From positions 1 through 62,969 of the forward strand of contig CAXSFE010000006.1 in assembly GCA_964236585.1 (NCBI GenBank): a DNA stretch of 62,969 bases, written 5' to 3'. This DNA comes from CAXSEF01 sp964236585. GTDB lineage: Bacteria; Pseudomonadota; Alphaproteobacteria; Acetobacterales; Acetobacteraceae. How positions within the stretch are numbered: position 1 is the first letter of the stretch; each line of letters starts with the position of its first letter. Positions 8,199-16,877 of the stretch are shown here, in pieces. The notes under the pieces were generated by a model. That model saw only the letters and a program-made list of their open reading frames with translations, did not search any database and was not told where the DNA came from. The position numbers were made by a program, and so were the translations under genes.

Positions 8199-8945
8199 TC
8201 AGCCGCCCGTCGCCAGCTCCGGCCGCCGCCAAGCCGCCATCCAGTTGACCCGCGTGTTCGCCCGCCACCAGGCCCGGTTCACCCCTGGCAGATACCCCAT
8301 CCCGGTCAACCGAAGCCGCCTGAGCCCGAGCGCACGCACGATGCCGTCGATCTCGCCGGGATCGCGGAACATCGACCAGCGGTGCGTGCCCACGGGCAGC
8401 AGCCGCGCCACGTACTCCGCCGCGAACTTCGCCAGCACCAAGCTCTCCGGCGTGCGCGAGATCGTGGACACGAACAGCAGCCCGCCCGGACGCAGTCGCC
8501 CGACGCAGGCCGCGAGGAAATCGGTCGGGCTCTCGACGTGCTCCACCACCTCCAGGGCGCAGACGACGTCAAAGCCCTCCTCGGCGACCGCGCCCTGCAG
8601 CGTCCCGGCCCGATAGTCGATCGACAGCCCCGAGCCCGCGGCATGACGTCGCGCGACCGCAACCGCCTCGCCCGACACGTCCACGCCGGTCACGCTCGCA
8701 CCCGCCCGGGCCAGCGCCTCGCTGAGCAGCCCGCCGGAACAGCCGACATCGAGCACCCGCAGACCATCCAGGGCCGCACCCGAGCCGAGCCCCGCCTCGC
8801 GCACCCGGTCCACGACCCAGGCGGTGCGCAGCGGATTCATCGCATGCAGCGCCCGCATCGGCCCGTCCTGGTCCCACCAGCGCGCCGCGAACCCATCGTA
8901 GCGATCCTGCTCGCCCGCCGCCGCCCCATCCCTGTGCACGACCAT
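8199..8945 (-). CDS. ubiG: Ubiquinone biosynthesis O-methyltransferase UbiG
   Basis: Class I SAM methyltransferase making the two O-methylations of ubiquinone synthesis. The 248-residue protein contains RWWDQDGPMRALHAMNPLR, the UbiG N-terminal signature, then the SAM motif LRVLDVGCSGGLLSEALA (about residues 64-81) and DVVCALEVVEHVESP. ATG 8943-8945 has a GAGGAG-type ribosome-binding site 7 nt away; the frame upstream belongs to the mtnP region. It follows mtnP by 26 bp and is probably co-transcribed with it, and perhaps with petBC, which would group quinone synthesis with the quinol-oxidising complex. Confidence 0.95.
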   Translation of the reverse strand: MVVHRDGAAAGEQDRYDGFAARWWDQDGPMRALHAMNPLRTAWVVDRVREAGLGSGAALDGLRVLDVGCSGGLLSEALARAGASVTGVDVSGEAVAVARRHAAGSGLSIDYRAGTLQGAVAEEGFDVVCALEVVEHVESPTDFLAACVGRLRPGGLLFVSTISRTPESLVLAKFAAEYVARLLPVGTHRWSMFRDPGEIDGIVRALGLRRLRLTGMGYLPGVNRAWWRANTRVNWMAAWRRPELATGG

Positions 8946-8971
8946 GCCCGTCTCCTCTCTCCCGGACGGCG

Positions 8972-9853
8972 TCAGGACTGCAGCACCCGCCCCGCCACCG
9001 CGTCCAACCTGGCCATCACCGCCGGATCGCGTGCCCCCGGCCCGGTGATGATCGCATGGTCCAGGGCATGGTCGCAGCCGGCGCGGCACGGTCCGCGATG
9101 TGCGCCGAGCGCTGGAATGACGCTGCGCACCAGCGAGCGCGCACGCTCGGCATTCTCCAGCAGCACCTTGACCACAGCATCCACCGTCACGGCCTCATGC
9201 CCCTCGCGCCAGCAGTCGTAGTCCGTGACCATCGCCACTGTGGCGTAGCAAAGCTCCGCCTCTCGGGCGAGCTTGGCCTCAGGCATGTTGGTCATGCCGA
9301 TCACGCTGCACCCCCACGACCGGTAGAGATTGCTCTCCGCACGGCTGGAGAACTGTGGTCCTTCCATTACGAGGTAGGTGCCACCCCGGCTGCTCGGCAG
9401 CTCCAGCGACGCAGCGCTCGCTTGCAGCGCATCCCCTAGCCGCGAGCAGACCGGGTCGGCCACCGACACATGGGCCACGCACCCTGTGCCGAAGAAGCTT
9501 TTCTCACGGGCGAAGGAGCGGTCGATGAACTGGTCCACGATCACGAAATGCCCGGGCGGCAGCTCCTCGCGCAGCGACCCCACCGCCGAGAGCGACAGGA
9601 GGTCCGTGCACCCTGCCCGCTTCATCGCATCGATGTTGGCCCGGTAGTTCAGCCCGCTCGGCGAAATCCTGTGCCCGCGCCCGTGCCTGGGCAGGAACAC
9701 GCAGCATACCCCGTCCAGCCGCCCGAACAGTAGCTCATCCGAAGCCTCTCCCCAGGGCGTGTCAACCCGGCGCCACTCCGGCTGCTCCAGCCCGGCAATG
9801 TCGTAGAGACCCGAGCCCCCGATGATGCCGACAACAGGCTTAACCTGGTCCAT
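8972..9853 (-). CDS. mtnP: S-methyl-5'-thioadenosine phosphorylase
   Basis: Phosphorolysis of methylthioadenosine to adenine and methylthioribose-1-phosphate in methionine salvage. The 293-residue length fits. Signatures are VGIIGGSGLYDI at the N-terminus, FLPRHGRGHRISPS with the phosphate-binding residues, LSLSAVGSLREELPPGHFVIVDQFIDR, and MEGPQFSSRAES followed by GMTNMPEAKLAREAELCYA. The ATG at 9851-9853 follows GAGAAGGG; an upstream ATG at 9880 would add nine residues and is less likely. It sits 82 bp downstream of petC. Confidence 0.96.
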   Translation of the reverse strand: MDQVKPVVGIIGGSGLYDIAGLEQPEWRRVDTPWGEASDELLFGRLDGVCCVFLPRHGRGHRISPSGLNYRANIDAMKRAGCTDLLSLSAVGSLREELPPGHFVIVDQFIDRSFAREKSFFGTGCVAHVSVADPVCSRLGDALQASAASLELPSSRGGTYLVMEGPQFSSRAESNLYRSWGCSVIGMTNMPEAKLAREAELCYATVAMVTDYDCWREGHEAVTVDAVVKVLLENAERARSLVRSVIPALGAHRGPCRAGCDHALDHAIITGPGARDPAVMARLDAVAGRVLQS

Positions 9854-9935
9854 GCCCTTCTCCCTCAGCCTGTCATGCAAGGGGGGCGAGCCGCGCCCGC
9901 GACCCGCCCCCCCCTGCCACCCCGTCCCGCCGTTC

Positions 9936-10748
9936 CTAGTGGACGTCGGCCCACACCTTTCGTTTCACCGCATAGGTCAGGCCCGTCATCGCCGCGAGGA
10001 ACAGCACGATCTTCACCCCGAGCCGCTTGCGCTGCTCCATCTCCGGATGCGACGCGTAGGTCAGGAAGGTCGTGACGTCGCGCGACATCTGCTCGACGCT
10101 GGCCTTGGTACCATCGGCGTAGGTCACCTGATCATCGGACAGAGGCGGCGGCATGTGGATCGCATGACCAGGGAAATACTCGTTGTAGTACGAGCCATCC
10201 GGCACGGTGACCCCCGCCGGCGCATCCTTGTAGCCATTCAGCAGCGCAGCGATGTAATTCGGTCCGCCCTCCCGCGCCTTCTCCAGATCCGACTGATCCG
10301 GCGGCAGCGCACCATTATTCGCAGCTCGCGCCGCCTTGTCGTTGGGAAACGGCGAGCGGAAGACATCTGACGGCAGAGCGTTGCGCTCGACGGCCGCACC
10401 GCTGTCGTCAGTGCCACCTGGAACCTGCACGCTGGCAGCGATCGCGCGCACCTGAGCGGCATCGAGACCGATGCCCTCCAGGTTGCGATAGGACATCAGC
10501 TTCATCGAGTGGCAGTTGGAGCAAACCTCCTTGTAGACCTGGAACCCCCGCTGCAGCGAGGCACGATCGAAGGTCCCGAACGCCCCATCAAACCCCCAGT
10601 GCTGCGACGGCAGCGGCGGCGTTCCTTCCTGCGCCAGCGCCCCGGTCAGTGGAACCGCGGCAAGACCAAGTACCAGGACGCAGGCACGCACCATGCCCAG
10701 AGCCGGCCGAACACTTGGCACGGACAGGTTCGCCACGTGACGCATCAC
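9936..10748 (-). CDS. petC: Cytochrome c1 of the bc1 complex
   Basis: Periplasmic, membrane-anchored c-type cytochrome that passes electrons from the Rieske protein to soluble cytochrome c. The 270-residue precursor has a signal peptide (hydrophobic about 19-38, cleavage after ALA). The heme-attachment motif CSNCH is at about residues 77-81. A Met-rich distal region PGHAIHMPPPLSDDQV lies in the second half. A single C-terminal membrane helix KIVLFLAAMTGLTYAVKRKVW completes the family pattern. Its start overlaps the petB stop by 4 bp. Confidence 0.97.
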   Translation of the reverse strand: MMRHVANLSVPSVRPALGMVRACVLVLGLAAVPLTGALAQEGTPPLPSQHWGFDGAFGTFDRASLQRGFQVYKEVCSNCHSMKLMSYRNLEGIGLDAAQVRAIAASVQVPGGTDDSGAAVERNALPSDVFRSPFPNDKAARAANNGALPPDQSDLEKAREGGPNYIAALLNGYKDAPAGVTVPDGSYYNEYFPGHAIHMPPPLSDDQVTYADGTKASVEQMSRDVTTFLTYASHPEMEQRKRLGVKIVLFLAAMTGLTYAVKRKVWADVH

Positions 10749-12028
10749 TGCTTCTCCATCGGCTTGGCGGTAGCCCCGCCCGGCAACGGACCGCCACCGC
10801 GCGGCATACGCCCCGGCAGCACCGAACGACTGATGCTTTCCGGCAGCGGCAGCGGACGCTCCAGCCTGCCCAGCAACGGCAGCAGCACCAGGAAGTGCAG
10901 GAAGTAGTAGGTAGTCGCGACCCGGCCGATCACGACGTTCCAGCCCTCGGGACGGTGCGCGCCGACATAGCCCAGCGCGAACATCGCAATCACCAGCAGG
11001 ATCATCAGCTGGCGATAGATCGGGCGGAATCGCGCGCTGCGCACCGGCGAGGTGTCAAGCCAGGGTAGCACGAACAGTAGGGCGATCGAGCCGAACATGC
11101 ATGCCACGCCACCGAGCTTGTTCGGCACGGACCGCAGGATCGCATAGTAAGGTAGGAAGTACCACTCCGGCACGATCTCGGACGGCGTCTGCAGAGGGTT
11201 GGCCTGGATGTAGTTGTCCGGATGACCGAGGAAGTCCGGAGCAAAGAACACCAGCACCGCAAACACCAGAAGGTAGAAGGCGACGCCGACGCTGTCCTTG
11301 GCGGTATAGTAGGGATGGAACGGCAGCGTGTCCTGCGGCCCCTTCACGTCAATGCCGAGCGGGTTGTTCGACCCGGTGATGTGCAGTGCCGAGACATGCA
11401 GGAAGATCACGCCGGTAATCACAAACGGCATCAGGTAGTGCAGCGAGAAGAAGCGGTTCAGCGTGGGGTTGTCGACCGAGAAACCGCCCCACAGCCAAGT
11501 GACGATGGTGTTGCCGACAATCGGGATTGCCGAGAACAGATTGGTGATGACCGTCGCACCCCAATACGACATCTGACCCCAGGGCAGCACGTAACCCATG
11601 AACGCCGTGGCCATCAGCAACAAGAATAGTACCACGCCGGTCATCCACAAAAGCTCACGCGGCTTCTTGTAGGACCCATAGTACAGCCCGCGGAACATGT
11701 GAATATAGATCACAATGAAGAACATCGACGCGCCGTTCGCGTGAACGTAGCGGATCAACCAGCCATAATTCACATCGCGCATGATGCGCTCAACTGAGTC
11801 GAACGCCAAATTGACGTTGGCCGTGTAGTTCATCGCCAGGAACACGCCAGTGGCAATCATGATCACGAGATTGACCACGGCCAGCGCGCCGAAATTCCAG
11901 AAGTAGTTGAAGTTCTTCGGTGTCGGAAAGCTACCGTACTCCTTCTGCAGCAGGGTGAAAACCGGCAGCCGGGTGTCGACCCAGTTCAGGACCGGGTTGG
12001 TGAAATCGCTCTTGTGCAGCCCGGCCAT
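10745..12028 (-). CDS. petB: Cytochrome b of the bc1 complex
   Basis: Integral membrane subunit with the Qo and Qi quinone sites and two b hemes. The 427-residue protein has the heme-binding histidines in YVHANGASMFFIVIYIHMFRG and LHYLMPFVITGVIFLHVSALH, and the Qo motif PEWYFLPYYAILR. The start MAGLHKSDF at 12028 has an AAGGAG ribosome-binding site, and the longer open frame is not family-like. The Rieske gene petA normally lies immediately upstream but is missing; the next gene is divergent hemF, 220 bp away. The C-terminus ends in a Pro/Gly-rich tail of about 30 residues. Confidence 0.97.
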   Translation of the reverse strand: MAGLHKSDFTNPVLNWVDTRLPVFTLLQKEYGSFPTPKNFNYFWNFGALAVVNLVIMIATGVFLAMNYTANVNLAFDSVERIMRDVNYGWLIRYVHANGASMFFIVIYIHMFRGLYYGSYKKPRELLWMTGVVLFLLLMATAFMGYVLPWGQMSYWGATVITNLFSAIPIVGNTIVTWLWGGFSVDNPTLNRFFSLHYLMPFVITGVIFLHVSALHITGSNNPLGIDVKGPQDTLPFHPYYTAKDSVGVAFYLLVFAVLVFFAPDFLGHPDNYIQANPLQTPSEIVPEWYFLPYYAILRSVPNKLGGVACMFGSIALLFVLPWLDTSPVRSARFRPIYRQLMILLVIAMFALGYVGAHRPEGWNVVIGRVATTYYFLHFLVLLPLLGRLERPLPLPESISRSVLPGRMPRGGGPLPGGATAKPMEKQ

Positions 12029-12248
12029 CCTAGACTCCTTCAGCCGCTCGGATGATGTCCCCTCGCGGCGCGGGAGGACCTGCGGATGCTTGCATCCGCG
12101 CATTGCTTCCATATTAAGGCCCGGCCAGCGAGGCTGCAACTCGCGACATCGGCTATATTCCGGATACCGGGAACCTGGCCGAACCACCTTTGTAACCTGG
12201 TCGCAGCCCCGGGCTGGCGAGACAGGCCGATCCGGCTAGGATCGGGAG

Positions 12249-13253
12249 ATGCAGGATGCCACATCCCCCACGCCCGATACCGCCCGCACCACGTCCTCCC
12301 AGGAACGGCGCGAGTCACTCACTCCACCCCCCGCGCCTGGGGGCACGCAGACCCCGCCCCCAGGAGCTGCCTCCCACCAGCCCTGGAAGGAGCCAGCACG
12401 CCTGTGGTTCGAGACCCTGCGCGACCGCCTGTGTGCCGGCTTCGAGGCGATCGAGGACGAGCAGGCGGCCATGCCCGGGCCACCCGGCACGGACCTGCCG
12501 CCGGGCCGCTTCGAACGCAAGCCCTGGCAGCGGCCGGCAGACCATGACGAACCCGGCGGCGGTGGCGTCATCAGCGTGATGCGCGGCCGGGTATTCGAGA
12601 AGGTCGGCGTCAACGTGTCCACCGTCTGGGGCAGCTTCAGCGAGGAGTTCCGCACCCAGATCCCCGGTGCCGACGAGGACCCGCGCTTCTGGGCCTCGGG
12701 CATCAGCGTCGTGGCCCACCCTCGCAACCCAAACGTGCCCGCCGCCCACATGAACACGCGCATGCTGGTCACCACCCAGGGCTGGTTCGGCGGCGGCGGC
12801 GACCTCACGCCGATGCGCCCAGACAGCGACGACGCGCAGGCCGACGGCGCCAGCTTCCACGACGCGCTCAAGGGTGCCTGCGACCGCCACGACCCCGGCT
12901 GCTACCTCAAGTACAGGGACTGGTGCGACCGCTACTTCTTCCTGCCCCACCGCAATGAACCGCGCGGGCTTGGCGGTATCTTCTTCGACCGGCTCGCCAA
13001 CCCCGACATCGACGGCGACTTCGCGTTCGTCCGCGACGTCGGCCAGGCGTTCCTGGACGGCTACGCCGCGATCGTGCGCCGCCGCATGGTGCAGCCCTGG
13101 ACGGCCGCCGACCGCGACCATCAGCTCGTACGCCGCGGCCGCTACGTCGAGTTCAACCTCCTCCATGACCGCGGCACCCTGTTCGGCCTGAAGACTGGCG
13201 GCAACGTGGAGGCGATCCTGATGAGCCTGCCGCCCGAGGTGCGCTGGCCCTGA
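12249..13253 (+). CDS. hemF: Oxygen-dependent coproporphyrinogen-III oxidase
   Basis: Decarboxylates coproporphyrinogen III to protoporphyrinogen IX using O2. The 334-residue protein has the conserved stretches GGGVISVMRGRVFEKVGVN, AHMNTRMLVTT, GWFGGGGDLTP (residues about 179-189), KYRDWCDRYFFLPHRNEPRG and GGNVEAILMSLPP at the end. The first 45 residues are a Pro/Thr-rich leader not needed by the family, so translation might start later. It diverges from petB, an economical pairing since heme b and c1 are products of this pathway. Confidence 0.96.
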   Translation: MQDATSPTPDTARTTSSQERRESLTPPPAPGGTQTPPPGAASHQPWKEPARLWFETLRDRLCAGFEAIEDEQAAMPGPPGTDLPPGRFERKPWQRPADHDEPGGGGVISVMRGRVFEKVGVNVSTVWGSFSEEFRTQIPGADEDPRFWASGISVVAHPRNPNVPAAHMNTRMLVTTQGWFGGGGDLTPMRPDSDDAQADGASFHDALKGACDRHDPGCYLKYRDWCDRYFFLPHRNEPRGLGGIFFDRLANPDIDGDFAFVRDVGQAFLDGYAAIVRRRMVQPWTAADRDHQLVRRGRYVEFNLLHDRGTLFGLKTGGNVEAILMSLPPEVRWP

Positions 13254-13402
13254 GACGCCGACCCGTCCGCCGTGGACCGCGCGCCCCCGGAGCGCTCACA
13301 CCGCCGGCCCGTGAACAGGCACCACGTCCGACACACCGCAAACCCGGCAGTCCGGTTGCCTGGGCTCTTCCCGGAACCAGCGGGCACGGCCACCCTGACC
13401 AC

Positions 13403-14845
13403 ATGGCAGCACGCCCGACCTGGCCTCCACACCAAGCCGCCGAACGGGAACTGCGCTTGGCGGAGCAGCGGCTCACCCGCGCGCCAGAGGACATCGCCGT
13501 GCGGTTTGAACGGGCCTGCCTGCTCGACCAGCTCGGGCGTCCGGAAGCGCAAGAGGCCTACCTCGCCGTGCTGGCGATCGACACCACTCACCGCGAGACG
13601 CTGCTGCGGCTTGGGGCCCTGCTCGTGGCCACCGGCTTCACCACGGCCGCGCGCACCGTGCTGGCCCGGGCCATCGCGGCCCGTCCGAACGATGTGGGCG
13701 CCCGGGTAAGTCTCGGGCACCTGCTGCGCGTTGCCGGGGACGGCGACGCAGCCCGCAGTCACTACGAGGCGGCGTTGCTGGCCGACCCGGCCCAGCCGGA
13801 GGCGCACCAGGGACTGTCCTACCTTCTTGACGGCATCGACGAGGCGGCCGCCGAACGCCACCGGCGGCTGGGGTTTACCGGACGGGCACTGACCACCCGG
13901 CCATTCCGCGGGAGGGGCAAGCCGGTGCGCGTGCTCCAGCTCGTGTCCGCGTGCGGCGGCAACATCCCGACCGCAATCCTGCTCGACGACTCCACCTTCC
14001 TGACGCACAGCATCGTCGCGGACTACGCCGCACCCGACCTCGTGCTCCCGCCGCATGACCTGGTGTTCAACGCGATCGGCGACGCCGAACGCTGCGGCAT
14101 CGCGCTGCAGAAAGCCGCAGCACTGCTGGCGCGCACGGACGCCCCAGTGGTCAACCCCCCCGCGCGGATCCGGCCCACGACCCGGGTCGGGAACGCCGCG
14201 CTGGGCCGCCTCGAGGGGGTCACGACGCCGCGGATCGCGACGTTACCACGCGCCGTGCTGACGCCGGGCCTGCCGGACGGCTTTTCCTATCCGGTGCTCG
14301 TGCGCAGCCCGGGCTACCACACCGGCCAGAACTTCCTCCGCCTGGACGGCGTGGCCGACCTCGACGCGGCACTGCGCTCCCTGCCCGGCGACCGACTCAC
14401 GCTGATCGAGCCGCTCGACGCCCGCGGGGCAAACGGCGCCTGGCGGAAATACCGGGTCATGCTGGTGGGCGGCGCGATCCTGCCCCTGCACCTCGCGATC
14501 TCGCCGCATTGGAAGGTGCACCACTTCACCGCCGACATGCAGGACCGGCCGGCCCACCGCGCCGAGGAAGCCGCGTTCCTCGACGACATGGCCGGAGTGC
14601 TCGGGCCGTCGGCGGTCGCGGCCCTGCAGCGGATCAGCGACGCCCTGGCACTCGACTACGGCGGCATCGATTTTGCCCTGGGATCGCACGGAGACATCCT
14701 GCTGTTCGAGGCCAACGCCACCATGACGGTCGCGATGCCCCCGGCGGACCCTATCTGGGATTATCGACGCACGGCGGTGGCCAACGTGCTGGCGGCGGCG
14801 CGCAACCTTCTGCTCGGCCGGGCCCGTCAGGCCAGGCAACGATAG
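13403..14845 (+). CDS. TPR domain protein with C-terminal ATP-grasp-like domain
   Basis: A 480-residue protein with two parts. Residues about 10-150 are helical repeats of TPR character (for example RPNDVGARVSLGHLLRVAGDGDAARSHYEAALLADPAQPEAHQGLSYLL). Residues about 170-470 resemble an ATP-grasp enzyme: LQLVSACGGNIPT, the lid region, KYRVMLVGG, then DYGGIDFALGSHGDILLFEANATMTV, where the D/E/N residues match the metal-binding strand of RimK/D-Ala ligase-like folds. The substrate is unknown. Peptide or small-molecule ligation is the general family activity, but that is inference here. It stands alone between hemF and the motility block. Confidence 0.75.
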   Translation: MAARPTWPPHQAAERELRLAEQRLTRAPEDIAVRFERACLLDQLGRPEAQEAYLAVLAIDTTHRETLLRLGALLVATGFTTAARTVLARAIAARPNDVGARVSLGHLLRVAGDGDAARSHYEAALLADPAQPEAHQGLSYLLDGIDEAAAERHRRLGFTGRALTTRPFRGRGKPVRVLQLVSACGGNIPTAILLDDSTFLTHSIVADYAAPDLVLPPHDLVFNAIGDAERCGIALQKAAALLARTDAPVVNPPARIRPTTRVGNAALGRLEGVTTPRIATLPRAVLTPGLPDGFSYPVLVRSPGYHTGQNFLRLDGVADLDAALRSLPGDRLTLIEPLDARGANGAWRKYRVMLVGGAILPLHLAISPHWKVHHFTADMQDRPAHRAEEAAFLDDMAGVLGPSAVAALQRISDALALDYGGIDFALGSHGDILLFEANATMTVAMPPADPIWDYRRTAVANVLAAARNLLLGRARQARQR

Positions 14846-14992
14846 TACATTCGCGCAGGGCAATCGGTGCGGGCTCTCTACAAATCCAGGGACGTCCTGC
14901 GGCCGTACCCTGTCGCATCTGAGCGGGACGGTCCCCACCCCCTTTGCCAGAGGTCCTCACACCGACGGCTGAGTTTATTGACCTTTTGGCAA

Positions 14993-15115
14993 GCAAGACT
15001 GGGCTCTGCCCAGACCCGCCAGGGACGAGCCGCCCCTGGACCGGCCTTACTTCAGGGAGGCGATCCAAGGGCCCAGCCCTTGGCGGGGTCCAGGGGCAGA
15101 GCCCCTGGCCTTGCC
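14993..15115. repeat. Modular intergenic repeat, family A copy 4
   Basis: Begins GCAAGACTGGGCTCTGCCCAG and ends GGCCTTGCC. It holds the CCAGGG/CCCTGG and CCAAGGG-CCCAG-CCCTTGG stems and a GGGGCAGAGCCCC arm. It sits between the convergent TPR gene and the first motility gene. The other part of this 313-bp gap (14846-14992) shows no gene. Confidence 0.88.
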
Positions 15116-15158
15116 TGTCTTCGGCAGCACCCTGTGTCTTTCGGTTGCGCCGCTCGTA

Positions 15159-15971
15159 TCAGACCACCAGCGACGAACCGCTGCTGGCCGAGCCCTTCGC
15201 CAGCAGGTAGCGCTGCACGAAGGTCTCCACGAACTTGGGGTCCTTCAGCTTCGTGATGTCGAGGCCGTCGCTGATCAGCTTCTCCTGCGTCGACAGCGGC
15301 TGCTCCGCGATCTGCAGCGGCAGGCCGAGCGCGGTGGTGACCACATCGCGCAGCACAGGATCACCCAGGATTTGGTCCACCGACGTCACGGTCGACGCAT
15401 TGGCCCGGAACGTCAGCGCGTTCGACAGGCCCGGGGTCGTCGCATCAAGCGAGGTGCGCCAGGTCACCTCGGCATAGGCGTTCGTGATGGTGCTCAGCAC
15501 GCTCGATGTCTGAATGACTGACAGCCCTTTGGCCGCGAACTGGTAGGTCGCCGCGGCAGACGCCCACGCCGAGTTCGTGGTCTTGAGCTGGTTGGCCACC
15601 GAGTTCGTGTTGGTCAGGTCCGAGGTCAGCGCCTTCTGCGCCAGCGCCGTATACGACACCTGGTCGCCCAGTCCGTTCGCGGTCAGCAGGACCTTCATTA
15701 CCGTCGGATTCGCCAGCAACTGCGTCACGCTCGTGGCACTGGTCACCGCCTTGGTGAACGTCGCAAGGTCGCGCGCCACCTGCGGGTCGGCGGCGGTCGC
15801 CGCAATGTCCTTGGTCTGGTTAACCTCGGCGGAGTTTAGCGCCGTAATCGGGTTGGTCGTGCTGGCACCGCCCGCGTTGCCGGACAGAATGCTCATGATC
15901 CCGTTGTCGTCGCTCGACGAGCCGCCGAACAGCAGGCTGATGTTCAACCCCGACAGCCCGATCCCGCTCAT
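15159..15971 (-). CDS. DUF1217 domain-containing flagellar protein
   Basis: A 270-residue protein, Ser/Thr/Ala-rich, with the DUF1217 pattern in which short blocks such as DPQVARDLATFTKAVTSATS, DPVLRDVVTTALGLP and DPKFVETFVQRYL recur; about three repeats of roughly 60-70 residues can be seen. Such proteins are encoded in alphaproteobacterial flagellar clusters and are presumed to be secreted rod or hook-associated components; the exact role is unknown. It is the last gene of a flbT-flaF-DUF1217 run, 13 bp after flaF. Confidence 0.8.
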   Translation of the reverse strand: MSGIGLSGLNISLLFGGSSSDDNGIMSILSGNAGGASTTNPITALNSAEVNQTKDIAATAADPQVARDLATFTKAVTSATSVTQLLANPTVMKVLLTANGLGDQVSYTALAQKALTSDLTNTNSVANQLKTTNSAWASAAATYQFAAKGLSVIQTSSVLSTITNAYAEVTWRTSLDATTPGLSNALTFRANASTVTSVDQILGDPVLRDVVTTALGLPLQIAEQPLSTQEKLISDGLDITKLKDPKFVETFVQRYLLAKGSASSGSSLVV

Positions 15972-15984
15972 GGTCCGCGTCCCC

Positions 15985-16332
15985 TCAACCGGCGCCGGAC
16001 AGCCCGGACGCCATCGTGTCGTTCACCGAGATCAGGAAGTCGAAGTCCGGTTCGCCGGACGCCATTACGCGGCCGACGGCGCGGCTGATCGATACGATCC
16101 CGGCGCGGGTCTCAGGCGGCAGCTGGTTGGCCGGGTCCTGCAGGAAGCCGCTGGCCGCGATCCACAGCCTGGCATTGTCGGCAAGCGCGCGGGCGCGCTC
16201 CATCTCGGCGCCGTCACGAGCGTTGCGCAGACGGTTGCTGAGCGTGCGGAACAGTTCTGCTTCCTGCTCGCGGGGGCTGCGCTGCGCACTGGCGCTGGCA
16301 TAGGCACGGAACGCCCGGTTCGTCACCGCCAT
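15985..16332 (-). CDS. flaF: Flagellar biosynthesis regulator FlaF
   Basis: Known in Caulobacter as a factor needed for flagellin synthesis and secretion, acting opposite to FlbT. The 115-residue protein has the typical features YASASAQRSPREQEAELFRTLSNRLR and DNARLWIAASGFLQDPANQLPPETRAGIVSISRAV. It lies 4 bp after flbT, so translation is probably coupled. Confidence 0.92.
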   Translation of the reverse strand: MAVTNRAFRAYASASAQRSPREQEAELFRTLSNRLRNARDGAEMERARALADNARLWIAASGFLQDPANQLPPETRAGIVSISRAVGRVMASGEPDFDFLISVNDTMASGLSGAG

Positions 16333-16336
16333 GTCC

Positions 16337-16783
16337 CTACTCCGCCGCCGCGGCCAAATCGGTCGAGCCAGGAGCGAAGGCAGTGGTCTCGTTACGACCC
16401 AGCACGTTATCCTCGTGGCGGATGATCCGGCGCACCAGCTTGAGTGCCTGGTAGCAGTCGTCCGCCTCAGCCGCGGCCAGAGAGCGATCCAGGATGTCGC
16501 GCGCCAGCGGCGAGGTCGTGGTGGTCTTGTACTCGGCGATCAGGCTGCGGGCTGTCGCCAGTCCGCCGGCCCGCTCGTCGTCGGTACCGATGTAGGCTGT
16601 CTGCAGTGCGAAATAGATGTGCCGCGCCGGGCTGTCCGCCTGCACCGGCGACATGATCTGCTTGCCGAACAGGAACCGGGCGCGTGCGGTCAGCTCCAGG
16701 CGGGTCTTGGTGCGGAAGCGGATCGGCGCTCCGTTGACGATCATCGTCTCGCCTTGGCGGAGTTCCAGGACCAGGTTCGACAT
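16337..16783 (-). CDS. flbT: Flagellar biosynthesis repressor FlbT
   Basis: In Caulobacter FlbT binds the 5' region of flagellin mRNA and promotes its decay until the hook is complete. The 148-residue protein starts MSNLVLELRQGETMIVNGAPIRFRTKTR and contains the conserved FGKQIMSPVQADSPARHIYFALQTAYIG. The start at 16783 was preferred over an upstream ATG at 16858 that would enter the fliC terminator region. It lies directly downstream of the flagellin gene, on the same strand. Confidence 0.93.
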   Translation of the reverse strand: MSNLVLELRQGETMIVNGAPIRFRTKTRLELTARARFLFGKQIMSPVQADSPARHIYFALQTAYIGTDDERAGGLATARSLIAEYKTTTTSPLARDILDRSLAAAEADDCYQALKLVRRIIRHEDNVLGRNETTAFAPGSTDLAAAAE

Positions 16784-16844
16784 GGGAGTCCTTCTTGGGC
16801 TGCCTTGGGCGGTAAGGTAGTGTTGGCCATGTCGCGAAAGGAAC

Positions 16845-16869
16845 GGCGGCGGGCACAAGGCCCGCCGCC
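16845..16869 (-). terminator. Hairpin downstream of fliC
   Basis: A perfect 10-bp stem, GGCGGCGGGC (16845-16854) and GCCCGCCGCC (16860-16869), encloses a 5-nt loop. It begins 9 bp after the flagellin stop codon, so it probably ends or stabilises the abundant fliC message. No strong T-run follows on the minus strand. Confidence 0.6.
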
Positions 16870-16877
16870 GCTAGCCA

